Source of the DNA: Pseudomonas sp. S30
GTDB lineage: Bacteria > Pseudomonadota > Gammaproteobacteria > Pseudomonadales > Pseudomonadaceae
Assembly: GCF_016518545.1 (NCBI RefSeq)
Contig: NZ_JACVTO010000001.1
Span: 124,001 to 188,000, forward strand
Length of the DNA: 64,000 bases
Direction: 5' to 3'
The notes under the pieces were generated by a model. That model searched no databases. It saw nothing but the letters and a program-made list of their open reading frames with translations, and was not told the DNA's origin. Both the position numbers and the translations under genes were made by a program. Shown one piece after another: positions 35,656 to 44,758 of the stretch (position 1 is its first letter; every line of letters begins with the position of its first letter).

Positions 35656-36225
35656 ATGTTGATCCGTAAGCTGTTCAAGTTCGAGAACGCCCATATTGTC
35701 CGCGGGTGCAGTACCCGCCGCTGCTCCCACTCGCTGCACGGGCATTCCTACAAGGTCGAGCTGCTATTGCATGCCGACGCCCTGGACAACGGCCAGATGA
35801 TCTACGACTTCGGATTGCTCAAGGCCGAAGTCCGCGACATGATCGATGCGTTCGACCATAGCGTGGCCCTGTGGCGTGAAGACGATGCCGACTACCTGGC
35901 ATCGATGCGCCGCCATTCCGAGCGCTGGGTCATGATTCCGGTCTCACCCAGTGCCGAGCAGTTCTGCCGATTGATCTTCGCACTGGTGGACGCTGTGCTC
36001 GAATCGACCCCGATGCACAATGGCGAGGCCGACGTGCGCCTGTACTCGGTCATCGTGCACGAAACCGACACTGGCTATGCCCAGTGCTTTCGCGAGGACG
36101 TGGACAACCCGCGCATGGGCCTGATCGATCTGAGCCTGGTGGAATTCGCACCAGCGATCGTCGCGCAGTGGTCGGACCCCGATTGTTTCGAGCGCCTCAA
36201 GGGCCGTGCTCGACCGGTTCACTGA
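35656..36225 (+). CDS. 6-carboxytetrahydropterin synthase paralogue (QueD/PTPS)
   Basis: 189 residues, longer than the roughly 120 of standard QueD. The zinc ligands His13 (FENAHIV) and His28/His30 (LHGHSY) and the catalytic Cys23 are present, and the late VHETDTGYAQCF segment supplies the pterin-binding Glu. PTPS-fold enzymes convert dihydroneopterin triphosphate to carboxytetrahydropterin (queuosine) or pyruvoyltetrahydropterin. Paralogues in Zur regulons are thought to replace or supplement zinc enzymes when zinc is scarce; a Zur-type box upstream supports this here. Confidence 0.85.
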   Translation: MLIRKLFKFENAHIVRGCSTRRCSHSLHGHSYKVELLLHADALDNGQMIYDFGLLKAEVRDMIDAFDHSVALWREDDADYLASMRRHSERWVMIPVSPSAEQFCRLIFALVDAVLESTPMHNGEADVRLYSVIVHETDTGYAQCFREDVDNPRMGLIDLSLVEFAPAIVAQWSDPDCFERLKGRARPVH

Positions 36226-36338
36226 GAACGCACACATCCCCCGGCCAGCCAATCTTCGCTGCCCCCCTCGTTGCACGCCGCAATTGTCGGTATGGTGGTG
36301 TCAAAGAAGGATGTTAGACCCGCACAGGAAAGACTTTG

Positions 36339-37712
36339 ATGCCCCACCGCAATGTCATCGACGCCTCCGTCAGCCCCAAGGGCAGCCTGGAGACGCTTTC
36401 GCAACGTGAAGTCCAGCAATTGAGCCAGGCCGGTACCGGCAGCCTCTACACCCTCTTCCGCCAGTGCGCCCTGGCCATCCTCAATACCGGCGCGCATGTC
36501 GACAACGCCAAGACCATCCTCGAGGCCTATCAGGACTTCGAGGTACGCATCCACCAGCAGGACCGTGGCGTGCGCCTGGAACTGTTGAATGCCCCGGCCG
36601 ACGCCTTCGTCGACGGCGAAATGATCGCCAGCACCCGGGAGATGCTGTTCAGCGCCTTGCGCGACATCGTCTACACCGAGAGCGAACTGGCCAGCCAGCG
36701 CATCGATCTGGAGAGCTCACAGGGCATCACCGACTATGTGTTCCACCTGCTGCGTAACGCGCGCACCCTGCGTCCGGGTGTCGAGCCGAAGATGGTGGTG
36801 TGCTGGGGCGGTCACTCGATCAGTACCGAGGAGTACCAGTACACCAAGAAGGTCGGCCACGAGCTGGGGTTGCGCAAGCTGGATATCTGCACCGGCTGCG
36901 GGCCGGGTGTGATGAAAGGCCCCATGAAGGGCGCCACCATCGCCCACGCCAAGCAACGCATGGCGGGCAGCCGCTACCTGGGGCTGACCGAGCCCGGCAT
37001 CATCGCCGCCGAAGCGCCGAATCCCATCGTCAACGAGCTGGTGATTCTTCCGGACATCGAGAAGCGCCTGGAAGCCTTCGTTCGGGTGGGTCACGGCATC
37101 ATCATCTTCCCTGGGGGCGCCGGTACGGCAGAGGAGTTCCTCTATCTGCTGGGCATCCTCATGCACCCGGACAACCGCGAGCTGCCCTTCCCGGTCATCC
37201 TCACCGGTCCGCGCAGCGCCGAACCCTTCCTCCAGCAGCTGCATGCCTTCGTCGGCGCCACGCTGGGCGAGGCCGCGCAGGCGCACTACCAGATCATCAT
37301 CGACGACCCGGCAGAAGTGGCACGCCATATGGTCGAAGGGCTCAAGGCGGTCAAGCAGTTCCGCCGCGAGCGCAACGACGCGTTCCATTTCAACTGGCTG
37401 CTGAAGATCGACGGCGGCTTCCAGCACCCGTTCGACCCGACTCACGAGAACATGGCCAACCTGGCGCTGCGTCACGACCTGCCACCCCATGAGCTGGCCG
37501 CCAACCTGCGTCGGGCGTTCTCGGGCATCGTCGCCGGCAACGTCAAGGACAAGGGCATCCGCCTGATCGAGGAACACGGGCCTTATCAGATCCGCGGCGA
37601 TCGGGCGATTCTCGACCCGCTGGGCAAGCTGCTGCAGGCATTCGTCGACCAGCACCGGATGAAACTGCCTGGCGGCGCCGCCTACGTGCCCTGCTATCAG
37701 GTCGTGAGCTGA
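36339..37712 (+). CDS. ppnN: Nucleotide 5'-monophosphate nucleosidase PpnN
   Basis: 457 residues from the ATG at 36339; the TTG three bases before is less likely. The Rossmann-like LOG core holds KMVVCWGGHSIS near 150, TGCGPGVMKGPMKGA near 186 and the LOG signature PGGAGTAEE near 256. Flanking N- and C-terminal domains, as in E. coli YgdH, bind (p)ppGpp. It splits nucleotide monophosphates (mainly GMP) into base and ribose phosphate, helping purine balance under stress. Confidence 0.93.
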   Translation: MPHRNVIDASVSPKGSLETLSQREVQQLSQAGTGSLYTLFRQCALAILNTGAHVDNAKTILEAYQDFEVRIHQQDRGVRLELLNAPADAFVDGEMIASTREMLFSALRDIVYTESELASQRIDLESSQGITDYVFHLLRNARTLRPGVEPKMVVCWGGHSISTEEYQYTKKVGHELGLRKLDICTGCGPGVMKGPMKGATIAHAKQRMAGSRYLGLTEPGIIAAEAPNPIVNELVILPDIEKRLEAFVRVGHGIIIFPGGAGTAEEFLYLLGILMHPDNRELPFPVILTGPRSAEPFLQQLHAFVGATLGEAAQAHYQIIIDDPAEVARHMVEGLKAVKQFRRERNDAFHFNWLLKIDGGFQHPFDPTHENMANLALRHDLPPHELAANLRRAFSGIVAGNVKDKGIRLIEEHGPYQIRGDRAILDPLGKLLQAFVDQHRMKLPGGAAYVPCYQVVS

Positions 37713-37939
37713 CGTCGAAGCTGCTTGCCTGCATGACCGCAGCGGCGCCCGCCGTTGCGGTTCACTGCCAATGGGCCTAGTCCGGCACGGCTGCCGACTG
37801 CAACATTCAGCCGAATTTTCCCGCCCCCAGCAGTGAACCAGCCCACAAAAAAAAGGTCTTTGGCTGACGGTCAATTCGCCGACCGCTTCATGGCCCAGTC
37901 ACCGGGCTTTCATTCGTTACTGCTTCAGCGAAGATCATC

Positions 37940-38578
37940 ATGCCCGAATTCCGCCGCGCCACCCTCGCCCTCCCCGTGCTGTTCGCCTCGTTGCTGGCCG
38001 CGTCCCCCATCGCCGATGCCGAGGAAGCCGGCAGCGAGGCGCGGTGGGTAAGCGACAGCCTCAGCACCTATGTGCGCAGCGGCCCTACCGACGGCCATCG
38101 GATCGTCGGCACGCTCAAGTCCGGCCAGAAGGTGACACTGGTCAGCAGCCAGGGTAACTACAGCCAGGTCCGTGGACAGAGTGGCGATCTGGTGTGGATA
38201 CTCACCAGCGACCTGCAATCGGTGCCCGGCCAGAACGAACGGCTGCCGCAGCTCGACGCCCAGGTGGCGGAACTCTCCGGTCAGCTCAAGACCATCGACG
38301 ACAGCTGGAAGACTCGCGTGCAGGGCATGCAGGAAACCCTGGACTCACGAAAGAAGCTGATCGACGAGCTGGAGGGGCGCACCAAGGACCTCAGCGAGCA
38401 ACTGGAGCAGTCGCAGTCCACCCTGCGCGACACCCAGGCGCGCCTGGGCGACGAGAACAAACAGGTGATGATGCGCTACATGGTGTACGGGGGCAGCATC
38501 GCCGGCGCCGGCCTGCTGGTAGGCCTGATCCTGCCGGCCTTGACCCGCGGCCGCAAGCGCAACGACCGCTGGTTCTGA
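37940..38578 (+). CDS. SH3-domain membrane protein (YgiM/TIGR04211 type)
   Basis: 212 residues: a signal peptide ending near ADAEEAG, a bacterial SH3 domain (residues 34-100, with STYVRSGPTDGHRIVGTLKSG), a long coiled coil (about 105-175) and a C-terminal membrane helix (YGGSIAGAGLLVGLILPAL) with a basic tail. This architecture is the TIGR04211 / YgiM family. Such proteins sit in the inner membrane facing the periplasm and may bind cell wall. It stands alone. Confidence 0.88.
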   Translation: MPEFRRATLALPVLFASLLAASPIADAEEAGSEARWVSDSLSTYVRSGPTDGHRIVGTLKSGQKVTLVSSQGNYSQVRGQSGDLVWILTSDLQSVPGQNERLPQLDAQVAELSGQLKTIDDSWKTRVQGMQETLDSRKKLIDELEGRTKDLSEQLEQSQSTLRDTQARLGDENKQVMMRYMVYGGSIAGAGLLVGLILPALTRGRKRNDRWF

Positions 38579-38631
38579 CCCGTCGGACCCAGGGCCCGGC
38601 GGGCGCCATGAGCACCCGTCGAGGCCGTCGG

Positions 38632-40527
38632 CTAGTTCCCTGATTTACCACGGACCTTGGCCAGCGCCGCCAGGCGCACTGCCACGTTCGCTGCACCGTA
38701 CCCGGCGTATCCTCCCTTGCGCTGGATGATCTCGAAGAAGAAGCGTCCCTCGAACGGCTCGGTGTACACGTGGAACAGCTCACCGCCCTGAGCGTCACGG
38801 TCGTACAGCACGTTGTAGTAAGCCAGTTCGCTGAGAAACTCATCGTCGAAGTCGAACCGCGCCGCCAGGTCGTCGTAGTAGTTCAGCGGAATCTCGAGCA
38901 GCGGCACGCCGGCGTTCTTGGCCAGAGCGACCTGGGCGAAGATGTCCGCGCACTCGAAGGCGATGTGGTGCACCCCGGAACCCCGATAACTGGACAGGGC
39001 GTGAGCGATGGCGGTGTTGCGGTTCTCCGAGATGTTCAGCGGCAGCCTCAAGGTGCCACAGGCGCTGCGCAAGGCACGGCTCTTGACCAGGCCGTAGGGG
39101 TCGGGCAGCACCACTTCGTCATCGGCGGTGAAATCGAACAGGCTCTTGTAGAACAGTACCCAGTTGTCCAGGGCATCGGCGGGCAACGCCAGCGCCATGT
39201 GATCGATGCGCTGCAGGCCGTCAGCGACGTGAGCTGGGTCGGCCAGGCTGAAGTCGCTGTCATAGATGCGCTGCCCGGCCACGGCCGACTCGACCAGATA
39301 GATCAAGCTGCCATCCGGGGCGCGCACCGCCGCCAGCTCGCGCTCGTTGGGACCGATCAGACCGCGAAACGGTTGGCCGCCGTAGGCGACTGCCCGCTGC
39401 AGCGCCGCCTTGGCGTCGTCCACGCGCAGCGCTGCTGCGCACAGCGACGGCCCGTGAGCCTCGTAGAAATTGTGCGCGAACGAGTAGGGTTCGGCATTGA
39501 GCACCAGGTTGATATCGCCCTGACGCATCAGCTTCACCGCCTTGCTGCGGTGCTGGCCTGCCTCGACGAAACCCAGCCGCTTGAGCCACTGGCCAAGGCG
39601 CGCGCCCACCGCCTCGTCCACAGCGAATTCGAGAAACTCGATGCCGTCGTAGCGGCTGGCTGGCGGTGGCGCGAACAACGCACCTGGCTCGACGGACTGC
39701 CCTTGCTCGGCCAGCAGAAGGCGGGTCTTCTCCTCCAGGTACAGCAGCGAGCGCAAGCCGTCGGCAGCATTCTGCCGAGGCGGCGCGGCACGGAAGCCGT
39801 CGTTGAAGATCTCCAGCGACAGTGGGCCCCTGTAGCCCGTGGCGATGATCGGCTCGAGAAAGCCTGCCAGGTCCAACTCGCCCTGGCCCGGGAAGCAGCG
39901 GAAATGCCGGCTCCACTCCAGCACGTCCATGGCCAGGATAGGCGCGTCGGCCATCTGGACGAAGAAGATCTTGTCTGCCGGAACGTCACGGATGCCTTGC
40001 GGATCACCCTTGAGCGAGAGGGTGTGGAAGCTGTCCAGGATCATGCCGAGGGCGGGATGATCGGCCTGACGCACCAGGTTCCAGACCTGCTGCCAGGTGC
40101 TGACATGCCTGCCCCAGGCCAACGCCTCGTAGCCGATGCGCAAACCGCGTGCGCCCGCCTGCTCGGCCAGCAGGCGCAGGTCGTCCACCAGCCCCTGCTC
40201 GTCACCCAGCGCATCGGGCTGGACGTTGCTGCACACCAGCACCAGATCCGTGCCCAGCTCCTGCATCAGGTCGAACTTGCGTGATGCCCGGTCCAGGTTG
40301 CGACCCAGGCGATCCCGTCGACACCCTTCGAAATCGCGAAAAGGCTGAAACAGCGTGATGGCGATCCCCAGGTCGGCGCACATCTGGCGGATCTCCCGAG
40401 GCGAGCCGGGATAGTGAAGCAGGTCGTTCTCGAAGATCTCGACACCGTCGAAGCCTGCGGCAGCGATGGCCTCGAGCTTCTCGGCAAGGGTGCCGCTCAG
40501 CGACACGGTGGCAATGGAGCGCTGCAT
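38632..40527 (-). CDS. quiC: 3-dehydroshikimate dehydratase (two-domain QuiC)
   Basis: 631 residues. The N-terminal TIM barrel (about 1-285) is the sugar-phosphate isomerase-like dehydratase with metal ligands Glu134, Asp165, His168, Gln191 and Glu239. The C-terminal half (about 290-625) carries two VOC domains like 4-hydroxyphenylpyruvate dioxygenase, ending FEIIQRKGGYAGYG. The fusion is known from P. putida QuiC1. It turns 3-dehydroshikimate into protocatechuate for quinate/shikimate use. It is divergent from an MFS transporter over a PcaR-like palindrome. Confidence 0.92.
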   Translation of the reverse strand: MQRSIATVSLSGTLAEKLEAIAAAGFDGVEIFENDLLHYPGSPREIRQMCADLGIAITLFQPFRDFEGCRRDRLGRNLDRASRKFDLMQELGTDLVLVCSNVQPDALGDEQGLVDDLRLLAEQAGARGLRIGYEALAWGRHVSTWQQVWNLVRQADHPALGMILDSFHTLSLKGDPQGIRDVPADKIFFVQMADAPILAMDVLEWSRHFRCFPGQGELDLAGFLEPIIATGYRGPLSLEIFNDGFRAAPPRQNAADGLRSLLYLEEKTRLLLAEQGQSVEPGALFAPPPASRYDGIEFLEFAVDEAVGARLGQWLKRLGFVEAGQHRSKAVKLMRQGDINLVLNAEPYSFAHNFYEAHGPSLCAAALRVDDAKAALQRAVAYGGQPFRGLIGPNERELAAVRAPDGSLIYLVESAVAGQRIYDSDFSLADPAHVADGLQRIDHMALALPADALDNWVLFYKSLFDFTADDEVVLPDPYGLVKSRALRSACGTLRLPLNISENRNTAIAHALSSYRGSGVHHIAFECADIFAQVALAKNAGVPLLEIPLNYYDDLAARFDFDDEFLSELAYYNVLYDRDAQGGELFHVYTEPFEGRFFFEIIQRKGGYAGYGAANVAVRLAALAKVRGKSGN

Positions 40528-40660
40528 GGTAAGTCCTTCTTGTTTGTACAGGCACGCGTTCGTCTATCTCGAAAGCCTGCTTGTTATGGACGATGGCGCA
40601 CTCGATTATTGGCAGGTAAAGTCGCCTCGGCAACGCTGTTTGTACGAAATGGTTAGTTTG

Positions 40661-40677
40661 CGTTCGGTAATCGAACG
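40661..40677. promoter_or_regulatory. PcaR/PcaU-like operator
   Basis: CGTTCG-GTAAT-CGAACG is a perfect six-base inverted repeat. The 15-base core GTTCGGTAATCGAAC differs at two positions from the P. putida PcaR site GTTCGATAATCGCAC as I recall it. It lies between quiC and the transporter and could control both. Confidence 0.6.
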
Positions 40678-40804
40678 GAACACGCTGCCGTCAATTGATT
40701 CGCTGCGAAACTCTGGACAACCATGCCCTCGTCGCTGCCATCCGGGCCCATGCCTGCCCGAGGGCGACTGCCTTCCGACAACAGACAAGAACAACGGAGA
40801 CACC

Positions 40805-42175
40805 ATGGCCCACTCTTCCCAGGCCAAGAAAGCCACTGCCAGTGGCTGGATCGGTTCTGCACTCGAATACTATGATTTCTTCATCTACGCCCAGGCGGCG
40901 GCGTTGATCTTCCCGCAGATCTTCTTCCCCTCCACCGACCCGAAAATGGCCATCATCGCGTCCCTGGCCACCTATGGCGTCGGCTACCTCGCGCGCCCTG
41001 TGGGCGCCTTCGTGCTCGGCCATTGGGGTGATACCCGTGGGCGCAAGAACGTACTGTTGCTGTGCATGTTCCTGATGGGGCTGTCGACCATGGCGGTAGG
41101 CCTGCTCCCGACCTATCACGACATCGGCTTCCTGGCGCCGGCCTTGCTTGTGGTGTTGCGCCTCGTGCAAGGCTTTGCCGTAGCCGGGGAGATCTCCGGG
41201 GCCAGCTCGATGATCATGGAGCACGCGCCGTTCGGTCGCCGTGGCTACTACGCCAGCTACACCTTGCAGGGCGTGCAGGCCGGGCAAGTGATGGCCGCGG
41301 CCGTGTTCCTGCCCCTGGCCTACTTCATGCCCAGCGAAGCGTTCAACGAGTGGGGCTGGCGCATTCCGTTCCTGATGAGCGCGGTGGTGCTGATCGCCGG
41401 CTTCATCATTCGCCGGGAAGTGCACGAGACGCCGGCGTTCGTCCAGGAAGAGCGCCAGGCCAAGGTCGCCAAATCGCCCATTGGCGAAGCCTTCCGCCAT
41501 AGCTGGAAACACATGGTGCTGGTGATGTTCATGGCGCTGATGAACGTGATCCCGGTGGTGGCGACCATCTTCGGCGCCGCCTACGCCGTGCAGCCAGCCT
41601 ACGGTATTGGCTTCGACAAGAGCGTGTACCTGTGGATTCCGGTGGTCGGCAACGTGGTGGCGGTACTGGTGATTCCGTTCGTGGGCAACCTCTCCGACCG
41701 CATCGGGCGGCGCCCGACCATGATCGCCGGCTGCCTGGGTTCCGGTCTGCTGGCCTTCGTCTACCTCTACGCCATCAGTATCCAGAACGTACCGCTGGCG
41801 TTCGCCGGCTCGATCCTGATGTGGGGGTTGGTCTACCAGGGCTACAACGCCGTGTTCCCAAGCTTCTACCCGGAGCTGTTCCAGACCCGCTACCGGGTGT
41901 CGGCCATGGCCATCGCGCAGAACATCGGCACCATGCTCACCGCCATGCTGCCAGCGCTGTTCGCCGCCGTCGCCCCACCGGGCTCGACGCACATCTGGCT
42001 GGTGGTCGGGGCACTGGCGTTCGTCATCACCTGCGTCTGCGCACTGGCGGCGTATCTGGCCCCGGAAACCTATCGCCTGGCGATGGACGACCTGGGCAAC
42101 CCGCACGCCGCGCCGCTGGAGAAAGAGGCCTACGAGGCCAGCCGCCGCACCAGCTTCGAGGTGGTGCGCTCCTGA
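40805..42175 (+). CDS. MFS transporter, metabolite:H+ symporter family
   Basis: 456 residues from the ATG at 40805 (ACGGAGAC upstream). Twelve helices are expected. The MHS-family features are visible: SALEYYDFFIYAQAAAL at 16-32, GHWGDTRGRKNVLL near 72 and SDRIGRRPTM near 300. Being divergent from quiC, it most likely imports shikimate, quinate or dehydroshikimate. A general aromatic acid or osmolyte substrate is the alternative. Confidence 0.85.
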   Translation: MAHSSQAKKATASGWIGSALEYYDFFIYAQAAALIFPQIFFPSTDPKMAIIASLATYGVGYLARPVGAFVLGHWGDTRGRKNVLLLCMFLMGLSTMAVGLLPTYHDIGFLAPALLVVLRLVQGFAVAGEISGASSMIMEHAPFGRRGYYASYTLQGVQAGQVMAAAVFLPLAYFMPSEAFNEWGWRIPFLMSAVVLIAGFIIRREVHETPAFVQEERQAKVAKSPIGEAFRHSWKHMVLVMFMALMNVIPVVATIFGAAYAVQPAYGIGFDKSVYLWIPVVGNVVAVLVIPFVGNLSDRIGRRPTMIAGCLGSGLLAFVYLYAISIQNVPLAFAGSILMWGLVYQGYNAVFPSFYPELFQTRYRVSAMAIAQNIGTMLTAMLPALFAAVAPPGSTHIWLVVGALAFVITCVCALAAYLAPETYRLAMDDLGNPHAAPLEKEAYEASRRTSFEVVRS

Positions 42176-42192
42176 CCGCCACGGGGAGGCGA

Positions 42193-42218
42193 CGACGGAG
42201 GCTACCGAGCCTCCGTCG
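42193..42218. terminator. Bidirectional terminator between MFS gene and ddc
   Basis: An 11-base perfect stem CGACGGAGGCT/AGCCTCCGTCG with an ACCG loop sits between the two convergent stop codons. Confidence 0.75.
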
Positions 42219-42220
42219 GG

Positions 42221-43633
42221 TCAGCCACGGACCGCCGCTTGCAGGTTCGCCCACAGGCGTTCGACATCGGCGCGCTGGGTCGGCAATGCCCCGATCGACA
42301 CCCGTACCATCCAGCGCCCCTGGAGGGTGGCGGGCGTGACATAGGCTTTGCCTGAGGCGTTGAGACGCTCGGCCCAGGCACGGGTGTGGGCGTCCAGGGC
42401 GTCGGCGTCCAGTGCGGACGGTCGATGGCGCAGGCACAGGGTCTGCAACTGCACGGGCGCCAGGACCTCCCAGTCGGGGGTCGCCTGCACCTGCGCGGCC
42501 AGCCAGCGGGCGTTGTCCAGGTCGCGTCGCAAACGCTGCTGGAGCGCTTCGAGCCCTTCGCTGCGCAACATGAACCACAGCTTCAGAGCGCGGAACCGCC
42601 GCCCCAATGGGATGCCCCAATCGCGCAGGTTCTTGACCTCACCATCGACCGACGACTGCAAGTAGCTGGGGTTGGTGCTCATCACCCGGATCAGGTGCTG
42701 AGTGTCGCGCACGTAGTACAGCGAGCAGTCGAAGGCCACGCCCAGCCACTTGTGGGCGTTGACTACCAAGGAGTCGGCCAGCTCGATCCCCTCCCACATC
42801 CAGCGGCATTCGGGCAGGATCATCGCCGAGCCGGCCATGGCCGAATCCACATGCAGCCAGAGCCCGGCGGCCTGGGTGATCTCGCCGATCGCGCGCAGGG
42901 GGTCCAGCGCCGTGGTGGCGGTGGTGCCGGTGGTGGCGACCACGGCGCAGGGCTGCCGGCCCTCGGCCAGGTCCTGTTCGATGGCTGCCCGCAGCGCTTC
43001 GGGGCGCAGGGCGAAATCCTCGTCGGTGGGAATCTGCCGGATATTGTCACGACCGAAGCCGGCCAGCAGGGCTGCCTTGTCCACCGAGCTGTGAGCCTGG
43101 GCGCTGACATACACCACCAGCGGCCTGGACTGGCCTTGCAGGCCGCCGCGGGCCAGCGCGTAGTCGCTGCTGCGCTCGCGGGCGCTGATCAGCGCCACCA
43201 GGGTACTGGTCGATGCGGTGTCCTGGATCACCCCGCTCCACTGACTCGACAGCCCCAGCGACTGGCGCAGCCAGTCCAGCGTCACCTCCTCCAGTTCGCT
43301 CAGCGCCGGGCTGGATTGCCAGGACAGGCCCAGCACCCCCAGGCCAGTGCTGAGCATGTCGCCGAGTACCGAGGACAGTGTGCCGTTGGAGGGGAAATAG
43401 CCATAGAAGTCCGGGTGCTGCCAATGGGACAGCCCCGGCATCACGTGACGGGTGACGTCGTCTAGAATCGCCTCGAACGGCTCGCCTTGCAGGGGTGCCT
43501 GCTCGGGCAACAGGGCCTTGAGATAGCCTGGTTCGACCTGGGCCATGACCGGACGCTGGGCGACGTCCTGGCGATAATCGGCGATCAGGTCGATGAGCTG
43601 ACGGCCATACTGGCGAAATTGTTCGGGGGTCAC
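42221..43633 (-). CDS. ddc: Aromatic-L-amino-acid (DOPA) decarboxylase
   Basis: 470 residues from a GTG at 43633 with AGGAG six bases upstream; an ATG at 43684 would add 17 residues and lacks such a site. The group II PLP decarboxylase signature is present: TASTSTLVAL, HVDSAMAGSAMI and the PLP Lys in VNAHKWLGVAFD. It is close in length and wording to the P. putida enzyme that decarboxylates DOPA and, less well, tryptophan and other aromatic amino acids. It is downstream of a LysR gene that probably controls it. Confidence 0.9.
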   Translation of the reverse strand: MTPEQFRQYGRQLIDLIADYRQDVAQRPVMAQVEPGYLKALLPEQAPLQGEPFEAILDDVTRHVMPGLSHWQHPDFYGYFPSNGTLSSVLGDMLSTGLGVLGLSWQSSPALSELEEVTLDWLRQSLGLSSQWSGVIQDTASTSTLVALISARERSSDYALARGGLQGQSRPLVVYVSAQAHSSVDKAALLAGFGRDNIRQIPTDEDFALRPEALRAAIEQDLAEGRQPCAVVATTGTTATTALDPLRAIGEITQAAGLWLHVDSAMAGSAMILPECRWMWEGIELADSLVVNAHKWLGVAFDCSLYYVRDTQHLIRVMSTNPSYLQSSVDGEVKNLRDWGIPLGRRFRALKLWFMLRSEGLEALQQRLRRDLDNARWLAAQVQATPDWEVLAPVQLQTLCLRHRPSALDADALDAHTRAWAERLNASGKAYVTPATLQGRWMVRVSIGALPTQRADVERLWANLQAAVRG

Positions 43634-43742
43634 GGAAGGCTCCTGAAGGCGAAGGGCGGCGACGGGACACGCCCGATGCGCCATTGTTCGCCCAGTCTAG
43701 GCCAGCCCTCGCGGCGCGATAACCCTGCCTGGCGCATAGCAG

Positions 43743-44690
43743 TTATGGCGAATGCGCATGACCCGCTTCGACGCCGAATGACGACTGCCGCCATATCTCG
43801 AACACTCGGTTACGCAGCCAGCGGTGTTCGGCCGAGGCGTGCTGGCGCTGGTGCCAGACCACCCAGTAGCGCTGGCTGTGGGCGATGAACGCCAGCGGTC
43901 GCCAGGTCAGGCCATGCAGGCGGCTCAGTTGCCGGGCAATGTGCTCGGGCACCGTGGCCAGCGCCTGACCCTGTCCCACCACCCGGACCATGGCGCTGAA
44001 GAACGGCACTTGCAATTGCACGTTGCGCTGCAGTGCTTGGGAGCGCAGGTGCTGGTCGATGAAACTGTCCTTGTCGCCGCCGCCGGACACCTGCACATGG
44101 CGCCAGGCCAGGTAGTCGGCCTGGTCGAGCGCATCGCGGGCGGTCAACGGGTGGTCGGCGGCCATGAGGCAGACCGCCTGGTCCTCGCCGAGCAAACGGC
44201 CGTGAAGGTTGGGCGGCGAGTCATCGAACAGCGTGGTGGCCAGGTCGATCTCGCCGTTGGCCAGCAGCGGGTATTGCCCTGCCTGCCAGGTGCGGTACTC
44301 CAGCGAGACATTTGGCGCTTCACGCGCCAGCACGCTGACCAGCTCGGGCAGCATGAACTGCGCGACATAGTCCGAGGCGGCGAGGCAGAAGCGCCGCTGG
44401 CAGCGGGCGGGGTCGAACACCGGCGGCTGGCGCAGGTCGCTCAATGACGCCAGCACCTGGCGCAAGGGCTCGACCAGGGTCTGGGCGTGCTCGCTGAGCA
44501 CGTACCCACGCCCCACCCGGACCAGCAGCGGGTCGTCGAACGCTTCGCGCAGATGGGCGAGCTGGCGACTCAGCGTGGACTGGCTGCACCCCAGGCGTTC
44601 GGCGGCGCGACTGAGGTTGCGCAGTTGCAGGAGGCACTCGAGGGTGCGCAGGTGGGCCAGGCTCAGCGCAGCGAAATCAGGTGTCATCAC
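43743..44690 (-). CDS. LysR family regulator upstream of ddc
   Basis: 315 residues. The N-terminal HTH is LRTLECLLQLRNLSRAAERLGCSQSTLSRQLAHLREAF and the C-terminal effector domain has CLAASDYVAQFMLPELVSVL near 105. It lies on the same strand as ddc, 109 bases upstream of it, so it may control the decarboxylase or itself. The effector is unknown; an aromatic amino acid is plausible. Confidence 0.82.
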   Translation of the reverse strand: MMTPDFAALSLAHLRTLECLLQLRNLSRAAERLGCSQSTLSRQLAHLREAFDDPLLVRVGRGYVLSEHAQTLVEPLRQVLASLSDLRQPPVFDPARCQRRFCLAASDYVAQFMLPELVSVLAREAPNVSLEYRTWQAGQYPLLANGEIDLATTLFDDSPPNLHGRLLGEDQAVCLMAADHPLTARDALDQADYLAWRHVQVSGGGDKDSFIDQHLRSQALQRNVQLQVPFFSAMVRVVGQGQALATVPEHIARQLSRLHGLTWRPLAFIAHSQRYWVVWHQRQHASAEHRWLRNRVFEIWRQSSFGVEAGHAHSP

Positions 44691-44758
44691 AGAGCTTGCC
44701 TAGGGTGAGCCCCTCGGCCAGAACCGCATCGAGGGGCGAGCAGGACGATGGCCGTCGC

